DNA from: Lentzea sp. NEAU-D7
GTDB lineage: Bacteria > Actinomycetota > Actinomycetes > Mycobacteriales > Pseudonocardiaceae
Direction: 5' to 3'
DNA: 64,000 nucleotides
Assembly: GCF_026242055.1 (NCBI RefSeq)
Contig: NZ_JAPJDL010000001.1
Span: 620,001-684,000, forward strand
A program made the translations under genes and the position numbers. The notes beneath the pieces were generated by a model. That model saw nothing but the letters and a program-made list of their open reading frames with translations. It was not told the origin of the DNA and did no database searches. Numbering within the stretch: the stretch's first letter is position 1; every line of letters begins with the position of its first letter. Shown piece by piece: positions 1 to 7,003 of this stretch.

Positions 1-548
1 GAGATCACGCCGGAGCGGACGATCTCCGCCGCGTAGGCCGCCTGGTGCAACGCGAGCCCCAGCACGGCCGCGCCCATGGGGCTGATCAGCGCGATCGTCT
101 CGAAGCTGACGAACTCCGGCCCGAACGGAACGCCGAGCGAAAGCCGCTGGTACAGGTAGGAGATGTTGAACCAGAACAGCAACTGCACGATCAGCGGGAT
201 CGACCGGAACGCCCAGATGTAGGTCCAGCCCACAGCGCTCAGGAACGGGCTCTTCGACATCCGCAGCACTGCCACGACGATCCCGAGCGCGAACCCCAGC
301 ACGGTGCCGAGCACGGTCAGCACGATGGTCGTGCCCACAGCGGTCAGGATCGACTGAGCGGTGAAGTAGCGGGCGAACGTCGGCCAGTCCCACGCGGGGT
401 TCGTGACCAGGCCGTGCACGAACTGCGCGGCGAGCACCAGCACGAACGCGACGCCGACCCAGCGCCACGGGTGGCGGGCGGGCACGACGGGCAGAGAGGG
501 CAGATCATCGTCCTTTGTGGACACAAGCGTCAGCGTGCCAGAGGTCAT
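1..548 (-). CDS. Amino-acid ABC transporter permease, 3' end beyond window
   Basis: Inner-membrane permease of the polar amino-acid (His/Glu/Gln/cystine) ABC importer family. About 182 codons are visible from an ATG at 548, preceded by AAGGA six bases upstream. A cytoplasmic N-terminus of about 30 residues is followed by hydrophobic helices and then the stretch typical of this family, with WAFRSIPLIVQLLFW and later a QAAYAAEIVRSG segment, which is the EAA-type loop that docks on the ATPase. The protein runs off the left window edge, so the last part is missing. Two sulfur-type FMN monooxygenases lie upstream on the same strand. This recalls the Bacillus yxe/ytm operons, in which such permeases import sulfur-containing amino-acid derivatives. 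The substrate is inferred from context only. Confidence 0.88.
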   Translation of the reverse strand, partial: MTSGTLTLVSTKDDDLPSLPVVPARHPWRWVGVAFVLVLAAQFVHGLVTNPAWDWPTFARYFTAQSILTAVGTTIVLTVLGTVLGFALGIVVAVLRMSKSPFLSAVGWTYIWAFRSIPLIVQLLFWFNISYLYQRLSLGVPFGPEFVSFETIALISPMGAAVLGLALHQAAYAAEIVRSGVI

Positions 549-593
549 GGCGAGTCCTTGCCGCGGCGGGGAACGTGAGACGAGCGGGAAGTG

Positions 594-653
594 TCAGCTC
601 GTACAGGCGGTGCGACAGCGGGAGGACAGGACCAAAGCGGCAGCGCCTTTCAT
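594..653 (-). CDS. Candidate 19-aa leader peptide (uORF) before the permease
   Basis: A short ORF reads MKGAAALVLSSRCRTACTS and ends with TGA. It has a good Shine-Dalgarno sequence (GGGAGG, spacing about 6) and lies 45 bases upstream of the permease start. Two of the last seven residues are cysteine. Actinobacteria are known to use short cysteine-bearing uORFs as attenuators of sulfur-metabolism genes, so a cysteine-sensing leader is a reasonable inference. The ribosome-binding site lies within the 5' arm of a perfect 12-bp hairpin. It does not match the best-known actinobacterial cysteine leader consensus, and a spurious ORF of this size is possible. Confidence 0.4.
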   Translation of the reverse strand: MKGAAALVLSSRCRTACTS

Positions 654-664
654 CCTGTCCTCCC
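620..664 (-). promoter_or_regulatory. Perfect 12-bp stem-loop in the permease leader
   Basis: Bases 620-631 and 653-664 form a perfect 12-bp inverted repeat (GGGAGGACAGGA on the transcribed strand). The 21-base interior can itself pair partly. There is no U-run, so it is not a standard terminator. The arm contains the ribosome-binding site of the 19-codon leader ORF, so folding would hide it and translation would open it. An attenuator or RNA switch is the likely role. Confidence 0.55.
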
Positions 665-756
665 TTCCCTGCGCTCTTGAGGAGAGCACTCACTCAACGA
701 CGCTCACGTTAGGTACCGGTGAACCGGCCGGGCAAGGACGTCCACGTGCTGAACAA

Positions 757-2028
757 CTATCGGACACCGAGATGATCCCTCAGCGCCGGACCTGTGTAGT
801 CGGCCCGGAAAACGCCGCGCTCCTGCAGCAACGGCACGACGGTGTCCGCGAACTCGTCGAGCCCGCCCGGCGTCACGTGCGGTACGAGGATGAACCCGTC
901 GGCCGCGTCCTGCTGCACGAGGTCGTCGATCTGCGTGGCGACGCTGTCCGCCGGCCCGACGAACGTCTGCCGGGCGCTCACGTCGATCACGAGGTCGCGG
1001 ATGGACAGGTTCTTGGCGGCGGCCTTCTCCCGCCACTCCCGCGCGGTCTGCACCGGGTCCTTGAACATCCGCACGCTCGCGCGGCCCTTCGCGATGGTGT
1101 TCTCGCCGGTCAGCGGCTCGACGTCGGGCAGCGGCCCGTCCGGGTCGTAGCCGCTCAGGTCCCGGTTCCACACCTGCTCCAGGAACCGGATGGCGGTCGC
1201 GCCGCTGACCTGCTGCCGCCGCACCACAGCGGCCTTCTCCTGCGCGTCCGCGTCCGTGTCGCCGAGGACGAACGTGGCCGCGGGCAGCACCACCAGCTGG
1301 TCGTGCGTGCGGCCGTACTTGGCCAGACGGCTCTTCACGTCGCTGTAGAACTTCTGGCCCGCCTCCAGGGTCGCGTGCCGTGAGAAGATCGCGTCGGCGG
1401 TGGCGGCGGCGAACTCGCGGCCCTCCTCGGAGTCCCCCGCCTGCAGGATCACCGGACGCCCTTGCGGCGAGCGAGGAACGCCGAACGTGCCGCTGATGTC
1501 GAAGTGCTGGTCGGTGTGCTCGAACGGCCCCACCCCGGTGTCGAACAGCTTCCACGCGGTGCGCAGGAACGACTCCGCGCGCGTGTACCGGTCCTCCTGC
1601 TTGAGGAACCCACCGCGCCGGAAGTTCTCACCGGTGAACGCGTCCCACGAGGTGACGACGTTCCAGGCGGCACGACCGTCCGACAGGTGGTCGAGCGAGG
1701 CGAACTGCCGCGCCACCTCGTAGGGTTCGTTGAAGGTGGAGTTGATCGTGCCCGCCAGGCCGAGCCTGTCGGTGACGGCGGCCAGCGCGGCGAGCACGGT
1801 GAACGTGTCCGGCCGGCCGACGACGTCCAGGTCGTAGATCTCGCCGCCCTGCTCGCGCAGCCGCAACCCCTCGGCCAGGAAGAAGAAGTCGAACTTCGCC
1901 CGTTCGGCCGTCTGTGCCAAGTGGACGAAGGACGCGAACTCGATGTGGCTGCCCGCCTGGGGATCGCTCCAGACGGTCGTGTTGTTCACGCCGGGGAAGT
2001 GCGCGGCGAGGTGGATCTGCTTGGGCAT
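757..2028 (-). CDS. NtaA/SnaA/DszA-family FMN-dependent monooxygenase
   Basis: A 423-aa TIM-barrel flavin monooxygenase of the bacterial luciferase superfamily, NtaA/SnaA/DszA branch. These enzymes use FMNH2 from a partner reductase to oxidise sulfur compounds, chelators or amine donors. The N-terminus (KQIHLAAHF) and the block GRAAWNVVTSWD are characteristic of this branch, and the length is normal. The ATG at 2028 follows TAGGAGGA, in which the upstream gene's stop codon and the Shine-Dalgarno overlap, so it is translationally coupled to the other luciferase-like gene. Position between a second monooxygenase and an amino-acid permease suggests oxidative release of sulfur from an imported organosulfur compound. 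The exact substrate cannot be read from sequence. Confidence 0.9.
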   Translation of the reverse strand: MPKQIHLAAHFPGVNNTTVWSDPQAGSHIEFASFVHLAQTAERAKFDFFFLAEGLRLREQGGEIYDLDVVGRPDTFTVLAALAAVTDRLGLAGTINSTFNEPYEVARQFASLDHLSDGRAAWNVVTSWDAFTGENFRRGGFLKQEDRYTRAESFLRTAWKLFDTGVGPFEHTDQHFDISGTFGVPRSPQGRPVILQAGDSEEGREFAAATADAIFSRHATLEAGQKFYSDVKSRLAKYGRTHDQLVVLPAATFVLGDTDADAQEKAAVVRRQQVSGATAIRFLEQVWNRDLSGYDPDGPLPDVEPLTGENTIAKGRASVRMFKDPVQTAREWREKAAAKNLSIRDLVIDVSARQTFVGPADSVATQIDDLVQQDAADGFILVPHVTPGGLDEFADTVVPLLQERGVFRADYTGPALRDHLGVR

Positions 2029-2040
2029 CTCGCGTTCCTC

Positions 2041-2892
2041 CTAGGCGAACTGGTTGGCCGGCCGGGCGAGGCCGAGGTGGCCGCGCAACGTCGTGTGCTC
2101 GTACTCGGTGCGGAACAGTCCGCGCCGCCTCAGTTCCGGCACGACCTCGCGGGTGATCAGCCGGAGGTCACCGTGCAGCCGGAAGCCGGCGAAACCCTCG
2201 TCGTGCCAGGCGACCAGCTCCTCGATCGGAGTTGACGCCTCGACGTCTCGGAACACGAGCCTCTCCGATGCCGACACTTCGTCCGCGAACACGATGTCGC
2301 CCAACGGCTCCGAGGCCGCGATCAGCGGGTGCCCCTGCGGCGGGCGCGGTGTGATCGACGGTCCGCGCACCTTGAACCACCGGCCCTCGAAGTCGATGTG
2401 GTGCAGCTTCTCGCGGTCGATGAACCGCCCGGTGGCCACGTCGCGGATCTCCGCGTCGTCCTCCCAGCTGTCCCACAACCGGCGCAGCACCTCCGCGTAG
2501 TCCGCGGCCTCCTCCCACAGCTCGGACTCCGGTCCGGCCGAACGGCGCCCGAAGTGCCTGGCGTCAGCGGGATCGGGTGCGACGGCCAGCTGGACGCCCG
2601 CCCGTCCCCCGCTCACGTGGTCGAGCGTCGCGATCGCCTTCGACAGGTGGAACGGCTCGGTGTGCGTCACCACCGCCGTCGGCACCAGGCCGACGTGCGT
2701 GGTCAGCGGGGCGATGCGCGCGGCCGTGAGCACCGCGTCCAGGCCCGGCCGGCCGCCGAGCGAGTCGTCGAACGTGACGAAGTCGAGCTTGGCTTCCTCG
2801 GCCTCGCGCACGAGTTCGGCCCAATGCCTAGCGTTGAAGGCTTCTTCGCCGGTCGCGTGGAGCGCGGCGGCCAGGTGCAGTCGTGTGCCCAC
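2041..2892 (-). CDS. LLM-class FMN-dependent oxidoreductase
   Basis: A 283-aa luciferase-like (LLM) flavin oxidoreductase, shorter than the NtaA-type neighbour and of a different branch. It carries the usual barrel segments: KLDFVTFDD near the N-terminus, then HLSKAIATLDHVSGGRAGVQL around residues 85-105. The GTG start at 2892 is preceded by GAGAGGGGGA. It is the first gene of the minus-strand unit with the second monooxygenase and the ABC permease. A paired set of two luciferase-like enzymes next to an amino-acid-type transporter is known from sulfur-salvage operons of Bacillus (ytm, yxe). By analogy it probably oxidises a sulfur-containing intermediate. No flavin reductase gene is visible in the window. 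Confidence 0.87.
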   Translation of the reverse strand: MGTRLHLAAALHATGEEAFNARHWAELVREAEEAKLDFVTFDDSLGGRPGLDAVLTAARIAPLTTHVGLVPTAVVTHTEPFHLSKAIATLDHVSGGRAGVQLAVAPDPADARHFGRRSAGPESELWEEAADYAEVLRRLWDSWEDDAEIRDVATGRFIDREKLHHIDFEGRWFKVRGPSITPRPPQGHPLIAASEPLGDIVFADEVSASERLVFRDVEASTPIEELVAWHDEGFAGFRLHGDLRLITREVVPELRRRGLFRTEYEHTTLRGHLGLARPANQFA

Positions 2893-3044
2893 TGGTCCCC
2901 CTCTCGTCGTTTACCCGCATTCTGCGAGCGTTGAGGGGCCTCACGCCGGGGCGGCCACTGGGTGGGACTCCTGGCCGGAGCGGGAATATTTTCCTGGTTG
3001 CGGATCGCGGTGCGGCGATTGGCAGGGCGCTCCCAGCCGAAGTG

Positions 3045-3075
3045 TTGCGTTGACGTGAGCGTCAAGGTTTAGCGT
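3045..3075 (+). promoter_or_regulatory. Candidate MerR-type promoter with dyad in the spacer
   Basis: A perfect dyad, TTGACG-TGAG-CGTCAA, occupies 3050-3065. A weak -35 (TTGCGT, 3045-3050) and -10 (TAGCGT, 3070-3075) flank it with a 19-base spacer, the over-long spacing typical of MerR-activated promoters. The adjacent gene starts at 3083 and encodes a MerR protein, so autoregulation is likely. Confidence 0.5.
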
Positions 3076-3082
3076 TCGGTCC

Positions 3083-3542
3083 ATGAGGATCGGCGAACTG
3101 GCCAAGCGAGCCGGCACCACGACCCGTGCGCTGCGCTTCTACGAGTCCGAAGGGCTCCTCGAAGCGCCCCCCCCCCCCCCCCCCGACCCCCCCGGCGACG
3201 ACGACCCCCACCCCCCCCCCGGGCCCCCCCCCCCCCCCCCCCACGCCCAACGGCTACCGCGAGTACGACGAGCACCACCTGCGGCTGGTCCGCGAGATCC
3301 AGTCGCTGCAGGCGGTCGGGCTGTCCCTGGAGGACACCCGGCCGTTCGTCGCGTGCCTGCGCGCGGGGCACGAGTCGGGTGACTCGTGCCCGGACTCGCG
3401 GGAGGTCTACCGGCGCAAGCTCGCCGAGGTGGACGCCTGCCTGGACCGGCTCAACACCGTCCGGGAGTTCCTGCTGGCCAGACTCGCCTTCCAGGACCCG
3501 TGCCTCGTGCCCGAACCCAAGGAGTTCCAGTGCAGCAGCTGA
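3083..3542 (+). pseudogene. MerR-family regulator, reading frame broken by a C-rich tract
   Basis: The first 28 codons encode a normal MerR winged helix start (MRIGELAKRAG, TRALRFYE). After the C-rich tract at 3167-3242 the conserved continuation (PNGYREYDEHHLRLV, then the dimerisation helix) resumes one base out of frame and runs to TGA at 3540. The tract adds about 75 bases between LLEAP and PNGYREY, where relatives have only a few residues. The net offset is 3n+1, so one C fewer would restore a single ORF with a proline-rich insert. The C-terminal half holds several cysteines (ACLRAG, SCPDS, DACLD, DPC, FQCSS), suggesting a thiol- or metal-responsive regulator. It overlaps the thioredoxin gene by 13 bases. 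An assembly error is the leading explanation for the break. Confidence 0.75.
3167..3242. repeat. Poly-C tract inside the merR gene
   Basis: Four homopolymer C runs of 18, 7, 11 and 18 bases (3167-3184, 3187-3193, 3211-3221, 3225-3242) are separated by short G/A-containing linkers. Nothing else in the window resembles it. It encodes poly-proline in any frame. It looks like a sequencing or assembly artefact in a GC-extreme spot, but a slipping contingency tract cannot be excluded from sequence alone. Confidence 0.95.
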
Positions 3543-3841
3543 CCGACGCCACGTTCTCGGACCAGACCCGGACGGGCACCGTCCTCGTGGAGTTCTGGGC
3601 GCAGTGGTGCGGGCCGTGCCACATGCTCACGCCCGTGCTGGAGGAGATCGACCGCGAGCGGGACGACCTGACCGTCGTCAAGATCAACGCCGACGAGAAC
3701 ACCGCCACCGCCCGCGACCACCAGGTCATGTCGCTGCCGACGATGTTGCTGTTCCGCGACGGCGTGCCGATCAGGCAGATCGTGGGAGCGCGTCCCAAGT
3801 CCCGCCTGCTGGCCGAGCTGGATGACGCGCTGAGCGCCTGA
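3530..3841 (+). CDS. trxA: Thioredoxin
   Basis: A 103-aa single-domain thioredoxin, the cytoplasmic protein disulfide reductase. The active site WCGPC lies at residues 26-30 and the cis-proline loop is SLPTMLLF. The length is normal for TrxA. The GTG start at 3530 has AAGGAG five bases upstream, inside the 3' end of the MerR gene, so the two genes overlap by 13 bases and are translationally coupled. Pairing with a cysteine-rich MerR protein suggests redox-responsive control. The antiporter gene follows after 19 bases. A genome of this type normally has another housekeeping trxA, so this is probably an accessory copy. Confidence 0.93.
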   Translation: MQQLTDATFSDQTRTGTVLVEFWAQWCGPCHMLTPVLEEIDRERDDLTVVKINADENTATARDHQVMSLPTMLLFRDGVPIRQIVGARPKSRLLAELDDALSA

Positions 3842-3860
3842 TCGGCCTATCTTCTAGCGC

Positions 3861-5444
3861 ATGCTCGGTCTCGAACTCGTAGTGGTGCTGGGTGTGTGCA
3901 TCCTCGCGAGCAGCATGGTGTCCGGCCGGTTGCGCGTCGCCGCCCCGGTGCTGCTGGTGGTGTGCGGCGGGGTGCTCGGCTTCGTGCCCGCCCTGCAAGA
4001 GGTCAGCCTCCCGCCGGAGGCGATGTTGCTGATCTTCCTGCCGGCTTTGCTGTACTGGGAGAGCCTCAACACCTCGTTGCGGGAGATCCGCAGCAACCTG
4101 CGCCCGATCGTGCTGCTCAGCACGCTGCTCGTGCTCGCCACCGCCGCGGCCGTCGCCTCCGTCGCCCACGCGCTGGGCCTCGGCTGGGGTCCGGCGTGGG
4201 TGCTCGGCGCGGCTCTCGCACCCACCGACGCGACCGCCGTCGCGGCGATCGCCCGTGGAATGCCGCGCCGCACGACGACGATCCTGCGCGCGGAGTCGTT
4301 GATCAACGACGGCACGGCTCTCGTGATCTACGCGATCGCGGTCGCCATCACGGCCGGTGAGCAGCAGTTCAGCACCGGGCGGGTCGGCCTGCAGCTGGTG
4401 CTGTCGTACGCGGGCGGCGCGGTGGCCGGGTTGGTCGTCGCGTGGCTCGCGGTGCAGGTGCGCAAGCGGCTCGACAGCCCGTTGCACGAGAGCGTGGTCA
4501 GCATCCTGACCCCGTTCGCGGCGTTCCTGCTGGCCGAGACCGTGCACGGCTCCGGCGTGATCGCCGTGGTGACGTGCGGCCTGACGCTGGCGCGGGTCGG
4601 GCCGCGCATCGTGCGTGCCGACACCCGCCAGGTGAGCTACGCGTTCTGGGGCATCGCCACGTTCGTGCTCAACGGTGCCCTGTTCGTCCTGATCGGGCTC
4701 CAGGCGCACAGCGCGATCCGGTCGCTGGACGGCTCGGAGACCCTGGCGACGTTCGGCGCCATCGGGCTGGTGGCGCTGACGGTGACGGGCACGCGCCTGC
4801 TGTGGAGCTACACGACTCCCTATGTGATCCGGGCCCTCGACCGCCGTCCCCAGCAACGGCTGCGGCGCGTCGGTGCCCGCCAGCGGCTGGTGTCGTCGGC
4901 CGCCGGGTTCCGCGGCGCGGTGTCGCTGGCCGCCGCGCTGGCCGTGCCCGAGACGGTGGTGGGTGGCGGGCCGTTCCCGTTCCGCGACGAGATCATCCTG
5001 ATCACGTCCGGCGTCGTGGTGCTGACGCTGATCGTGCAGGCGGTGCTGCTGCCCTCGATCATCCGGTTCTCGCAACTGCCCGAGGACACGGCACTGGACG
5101 AGGAGCTCAGGCTGGCCCAGTCGACGGCCTCGGAGGAGGCCTACGAGGCTCTGCCCCGTCTCGCTGACAAGGTGGGCGTCTCCGACGTCGTCTACAAGCG
5201 GGTGCTCGCCGAGTACGAACACCACCTGCAGGTCGTGCGGGCCAAGGAGGCCGGCGACGAGCAGGTGGCGCAGTCCGAGGTCGAGTACGCGGCGCTGCGG
5301 CTGGAGCTGATCGCGCACAAGCGGGCGACCGTGGTGCGGTTGCGCGACGAGGCCGCCATCGACGACATCGTGCTGCGGACGATCCAGCGCAAGCTCGACG
5401 TCGAGGAAGTCAGGCTTTCCAGGCGCGAGGTCGAGGAAGACTAG
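3861..5444 (+). CDS. CPA1-family Na+(K+)/H+ antiporter
   Basis: A 527-aa cation/proton antiporter of the CPA1 (NhaP/NHE-like) family. About 12 hydrophobic helices fill residues 1-410, followed by a charged cytoplasmic tail of about 110 residues. The ion-binding core shows the family motifs: APTDATAVAAIARG in one discontinuous helix, and RAESLINDGTALV, in which the aspartate of ND is the transport-critical acid. The ATG at 3861 lies 19 bases after the thioredoxin stop, so it is probably co-transcribed with merR-trxA. The likely role is pH and sodium homeostasis at the cell membrane. Ion preference cannot be told from sequence. Confidence 0.92.
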   Translation: MLGLELVVVLGVCILASSMVSGRLRVAAPVLLVVCGGVLGFVPALQEVSLPPEAMLLIFLPALLYWESLNTSLREIRSNLRPIVLLSTLLVLATAAAVASVAHALGLGWGPAWVLGAALAPTDATAVAAIARGMPRRTTTILRAESLINDGTALVIYAIAVAITAGEQQFSTGRVGLQLVLSYAGGAVAGLVVAWLAVQVRKRLDSPLHESVVSILTPFAAFLLAETVHGSGVIAVVTCGLTLARVGPRIVRADTRQVSYAFWGIATFVLNGALFVLIGLQAHSAIRSLDGSETLATFGAIGLVALTVTGTRLLWSYTTPYVIRALDRRPQQRLRRVGARQRLVSSAAGFRGAVSLAAALAVPETVVGGGPFPFRDEIILITSGVVVLTLIVQAVLLPSIIRFSQLPEDTALDEELRLAQSTASEEAYEALPRLADKVGVSDVVYKRVLAEYEHHLQVVRAKEAGDEQVAQSEVEYAALRLELIAHKRATVVRLRDEAAIDDIVLRTIQRKLDVEEVRLSRREVEED

Positions 5445-5455
5445 AGTTCGGCCCC

Positions 5456-6493
5456 GTGATCACTCCTCGGGAGCGCGTGCTGGGCCGGATCGCCGACCAC
5501 CTCGCCGGGCTCGGGCGTCCGCTGCGGGTGGCGGTGGACGGGATCACCGCGTCGGGCAAGACGACGCTGGCCCGCGAGCTGACCGCGGCCGTCGCCGCGC
5601 GGGGCCGGTCCGCCGCGCACCTGTCGATGGACGGGTTCCACCAGCCCCGCGCCGTGCGGCACCGGCAGGGCCGCGACTCGGCGGACGGCTACTACCTGGA
5701 CGCCTACGACTTCGACGCGTTCTCACGGCTGGTGCTGGAACCGCTCGGGCCCGGCGGAGACCGCCGGTACCGCGAGCGGATCATCGACCTGCGTTCGGAC
5801 ACTCCCCTGGACGAGCCACCGGTCACCGCGCCGGACGACCTGGTCCTGGTGGTGGACGGGAGCTTCCTGCAGCGGGAGCTGAAGTGGGACGAGGTCGTCT
5901 TCGTCGACACGCCGTTCGAGGTGGCCTTCGAACGCGGCACCCGGCGTGACACCGAGCTGCTGGGCGGGCTGGAGCAGGCGCGGCGGGCCTTCGAGCAGCG
6001 GTACCACGCCGCGAGCCGCCGTTACCTGGACGAGGTCGAGCCGGCCGGAAGGGCTTCGGTCGTGATCGGCAACTCCGACGTCGCCCGTCCCGTGCTGCGG
6101 CGGATCGGCGGTGCGGCGGACGCCGTCGTGAACCTCTTCTCCTACGGGACGTTGCAGACGCCACCGGTCCAGGTCGAGCACTTCGGGCGGACGCTGACCG
6201 GCAGGCAGGACGTGCTGCCCGGCTACCGGCAGGACTGGGTGACGATCACCGACCCCGCCGTGATCGCGGTCAGCGGAACGGACCGGCACCCGATCCTGCG
6301 GCACACCGGCGACCCCGCCGACGCGACCGCGGGGACCGTGCTGGAAGTGACGACCGCGGAGCTGGCGGCGGCGGACCTCTACGAGGTGGACGACTACCGG
6401 CGAGCACTCGTGCGGCTCGCTTCGGGAATCGAGGCCTGGGTGTACCTGGCGGTCGGTCACGGCGCGAACTCGGTGGACGGTTCGGTCGCGTAG
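5456..6493 (+). CDS. Fusion: uridine-kinase-like P-loop domain + gamma-glutamylcyclotransferase (AIG2/GGCT) domain
   Basis: A 345-aa two-domain protein. Residues 1-210 are a uridine-kinase-like P-loop domain with Walker A GITASGKT (29-36), the DGFHQPRAVR substrate motif and LVVDGSFL as the Walker B region. From about residue 226 a gamma-glutamylcyclotransferase/AIG2-like fold begins with NLFSYGTLQ and carries DLYEVDDYRR, whose glutamate is the usual catalytic acid. The GTG start at 5456 lies 11 bases after the antiporter stop. The kinase half is paralogous to the stand-alone gene at 39943-40557. The chimera could couple phosphorylation of a small molecule with gamma-glutamyl chemistry, but no substrate can be named. 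The 3' end overlaps the convergent cupin gene by 37 bases. Confidence 0.85.
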   Translation: MITPRERVLGRIADHLAGLGRPLRVAVDGITASGKTTLARELTAAVAARGRSAAHLSMDGFHQPRAVRHRQGRDSADGYYLDAYDFDAFSRLVLEPLGPGGDRRYRERIIDLRSDTPLDEPPVTAPDDLVLVVDGSFLQRELKWDEVVFVDTPFEVAFERGTRRDTELLGGLEQARRAFEQRYHAASRRYLDEVEPAGRASVVIGNSDVARPVLRRIGGAADAVVNLFSYGTLQTPPVQVEHFGRTLTGRQDVLPGYRQDWVTITDPAVIAVSGTDRHPILRHTGDPADATAGTVLEVTTAELAAADLYEVDDYRRALVRLASGIEAWVYLAVGHGANSVDGSVA

Positions 6494-6918
6494 TTCTGCC
6501 AGATCGGCACCATGGTCTCGCGGTTCAGGGGCCGCCCGGACTCGACCATCGCCTTGAGGTCGCGGAAGTACTGCACGTAGAGGTCCGGCGTGAAGGTGGT
6601 CAGCATGACCGCCGGATCGTCGCCCGGGTTGGCGAAGGTGTGCGGTGCCCCCGGCGGGACCGTGACCCACGAACCCGCTTCGACGTCGTGGTCGTCCTGC
6701 CCGATGGTGAACCGCACGGTGCCCGTGAGCACGTAGAAGCCCTCGTCGTGCTGCGCGTGGCGGTGTTGCGGAGGACCGGGGGTGTGCGGCGGGATGACGA
6801 CCTCGCCGATTCCCAGGCGGTGAGCGGTGTTGCTGCCGTCCTCGAGGATCCGGATCTGCGACGGACCGCTCGCGATGAGTTCGCCCTCGCCGGGACGGAC
6901 GATCGACACCTCGGCCAT
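6457..6918 (-). CDS. Cupin-domain protein
   Basis: A 153-aa single-domain cupin. The metal-binding first motif HRHAQHDEGFYVLTG and the second-motif histidine in PPGAPHTFAN are intact, so an iron, manganese or zinc centre is expected. Family members range from small dioxygenases to quercetinase-like and binding proteins, so the reaction is open. The ATG at 6918 has AGGAGG upstream. It is divergent from the TetR gene, and both start codons flank two near-identical operators at 6937 and 6970, so it is very likely the direct target of that repressor. The downstream end overlaps the convergent kinase-GGCT gene. Confidence 0.88.
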   Translation of the reverse strand: MAEVSIVRPGEGELIASGPSQIRILEDGSNTAHRLGIGEVVIPPHTPGPPQHRHAQHDEGFYVLTGTVRFTIGQDDHDVEAGSWVTVPPGAPHTFANPGDDPAVMLTTFTPDLYVQYFRDLKAMVESGRPLNRETMVPIWQNYATEPSTEFAP

Positions 6919-6936
6919 GAGAAAGCCTCCTGATGT

Positions 6937-6955
6937 GATTGCAGCTTGTGCAATC
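6937..6955. promoter_or_regulatory. Operator 1 for the TetR regulator
   Basis: Perfect inverted repeat GATTGCA-GCTTG-TGCAATC (7-bp arms, 5-base spacer), 18 bases upstream of the cupin start. A second copy lies 33 bp away centre to centre. The size and symmetry fit a TetR homodimer. Confidence 0.75.
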
Positions 6956-6969
6956 ACCGTAGCACCAGT

Positions 6970-6988
6970 GACTGCACATTGTGCAATC
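6970..6988. promoter_or_regulatory. Operator 2 for the TetR regulator
   Basis: Near-copy of operator 1, GACTGCA-CATTG-TGCAATC, with one mismatch in the left arm. It ends 15 bases before the tetR ATG, so binding here should repress tetR itself. The 33-bp spacing from operator 1 is about three helical turns, which would place two dimers on the same face. Confidence 0.75.
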
Positions 6989-7003
6989 GCTAGTCTCAGG
7001 ACC

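Noticed and set aside
594-756. SAM-type riboswitch in the permease leader
   Set aside because: A few words such as ATGAA and GGGA fit loosely, but the perfect 12-bp hairpin dominates the fold and the S-box core pattern is not present.
3771-5318. Long antisense open frame of about 515 codons opposite the antiporter
   Set aside because: Its product is an Arg/His/Gln-rich string without any family pattern. Such long mirror frames are expected opposite GC-rich genes. The same applies to many others, e.g. 25646-28033 plus, 35538-38246 plus and 42165-43748 plus.
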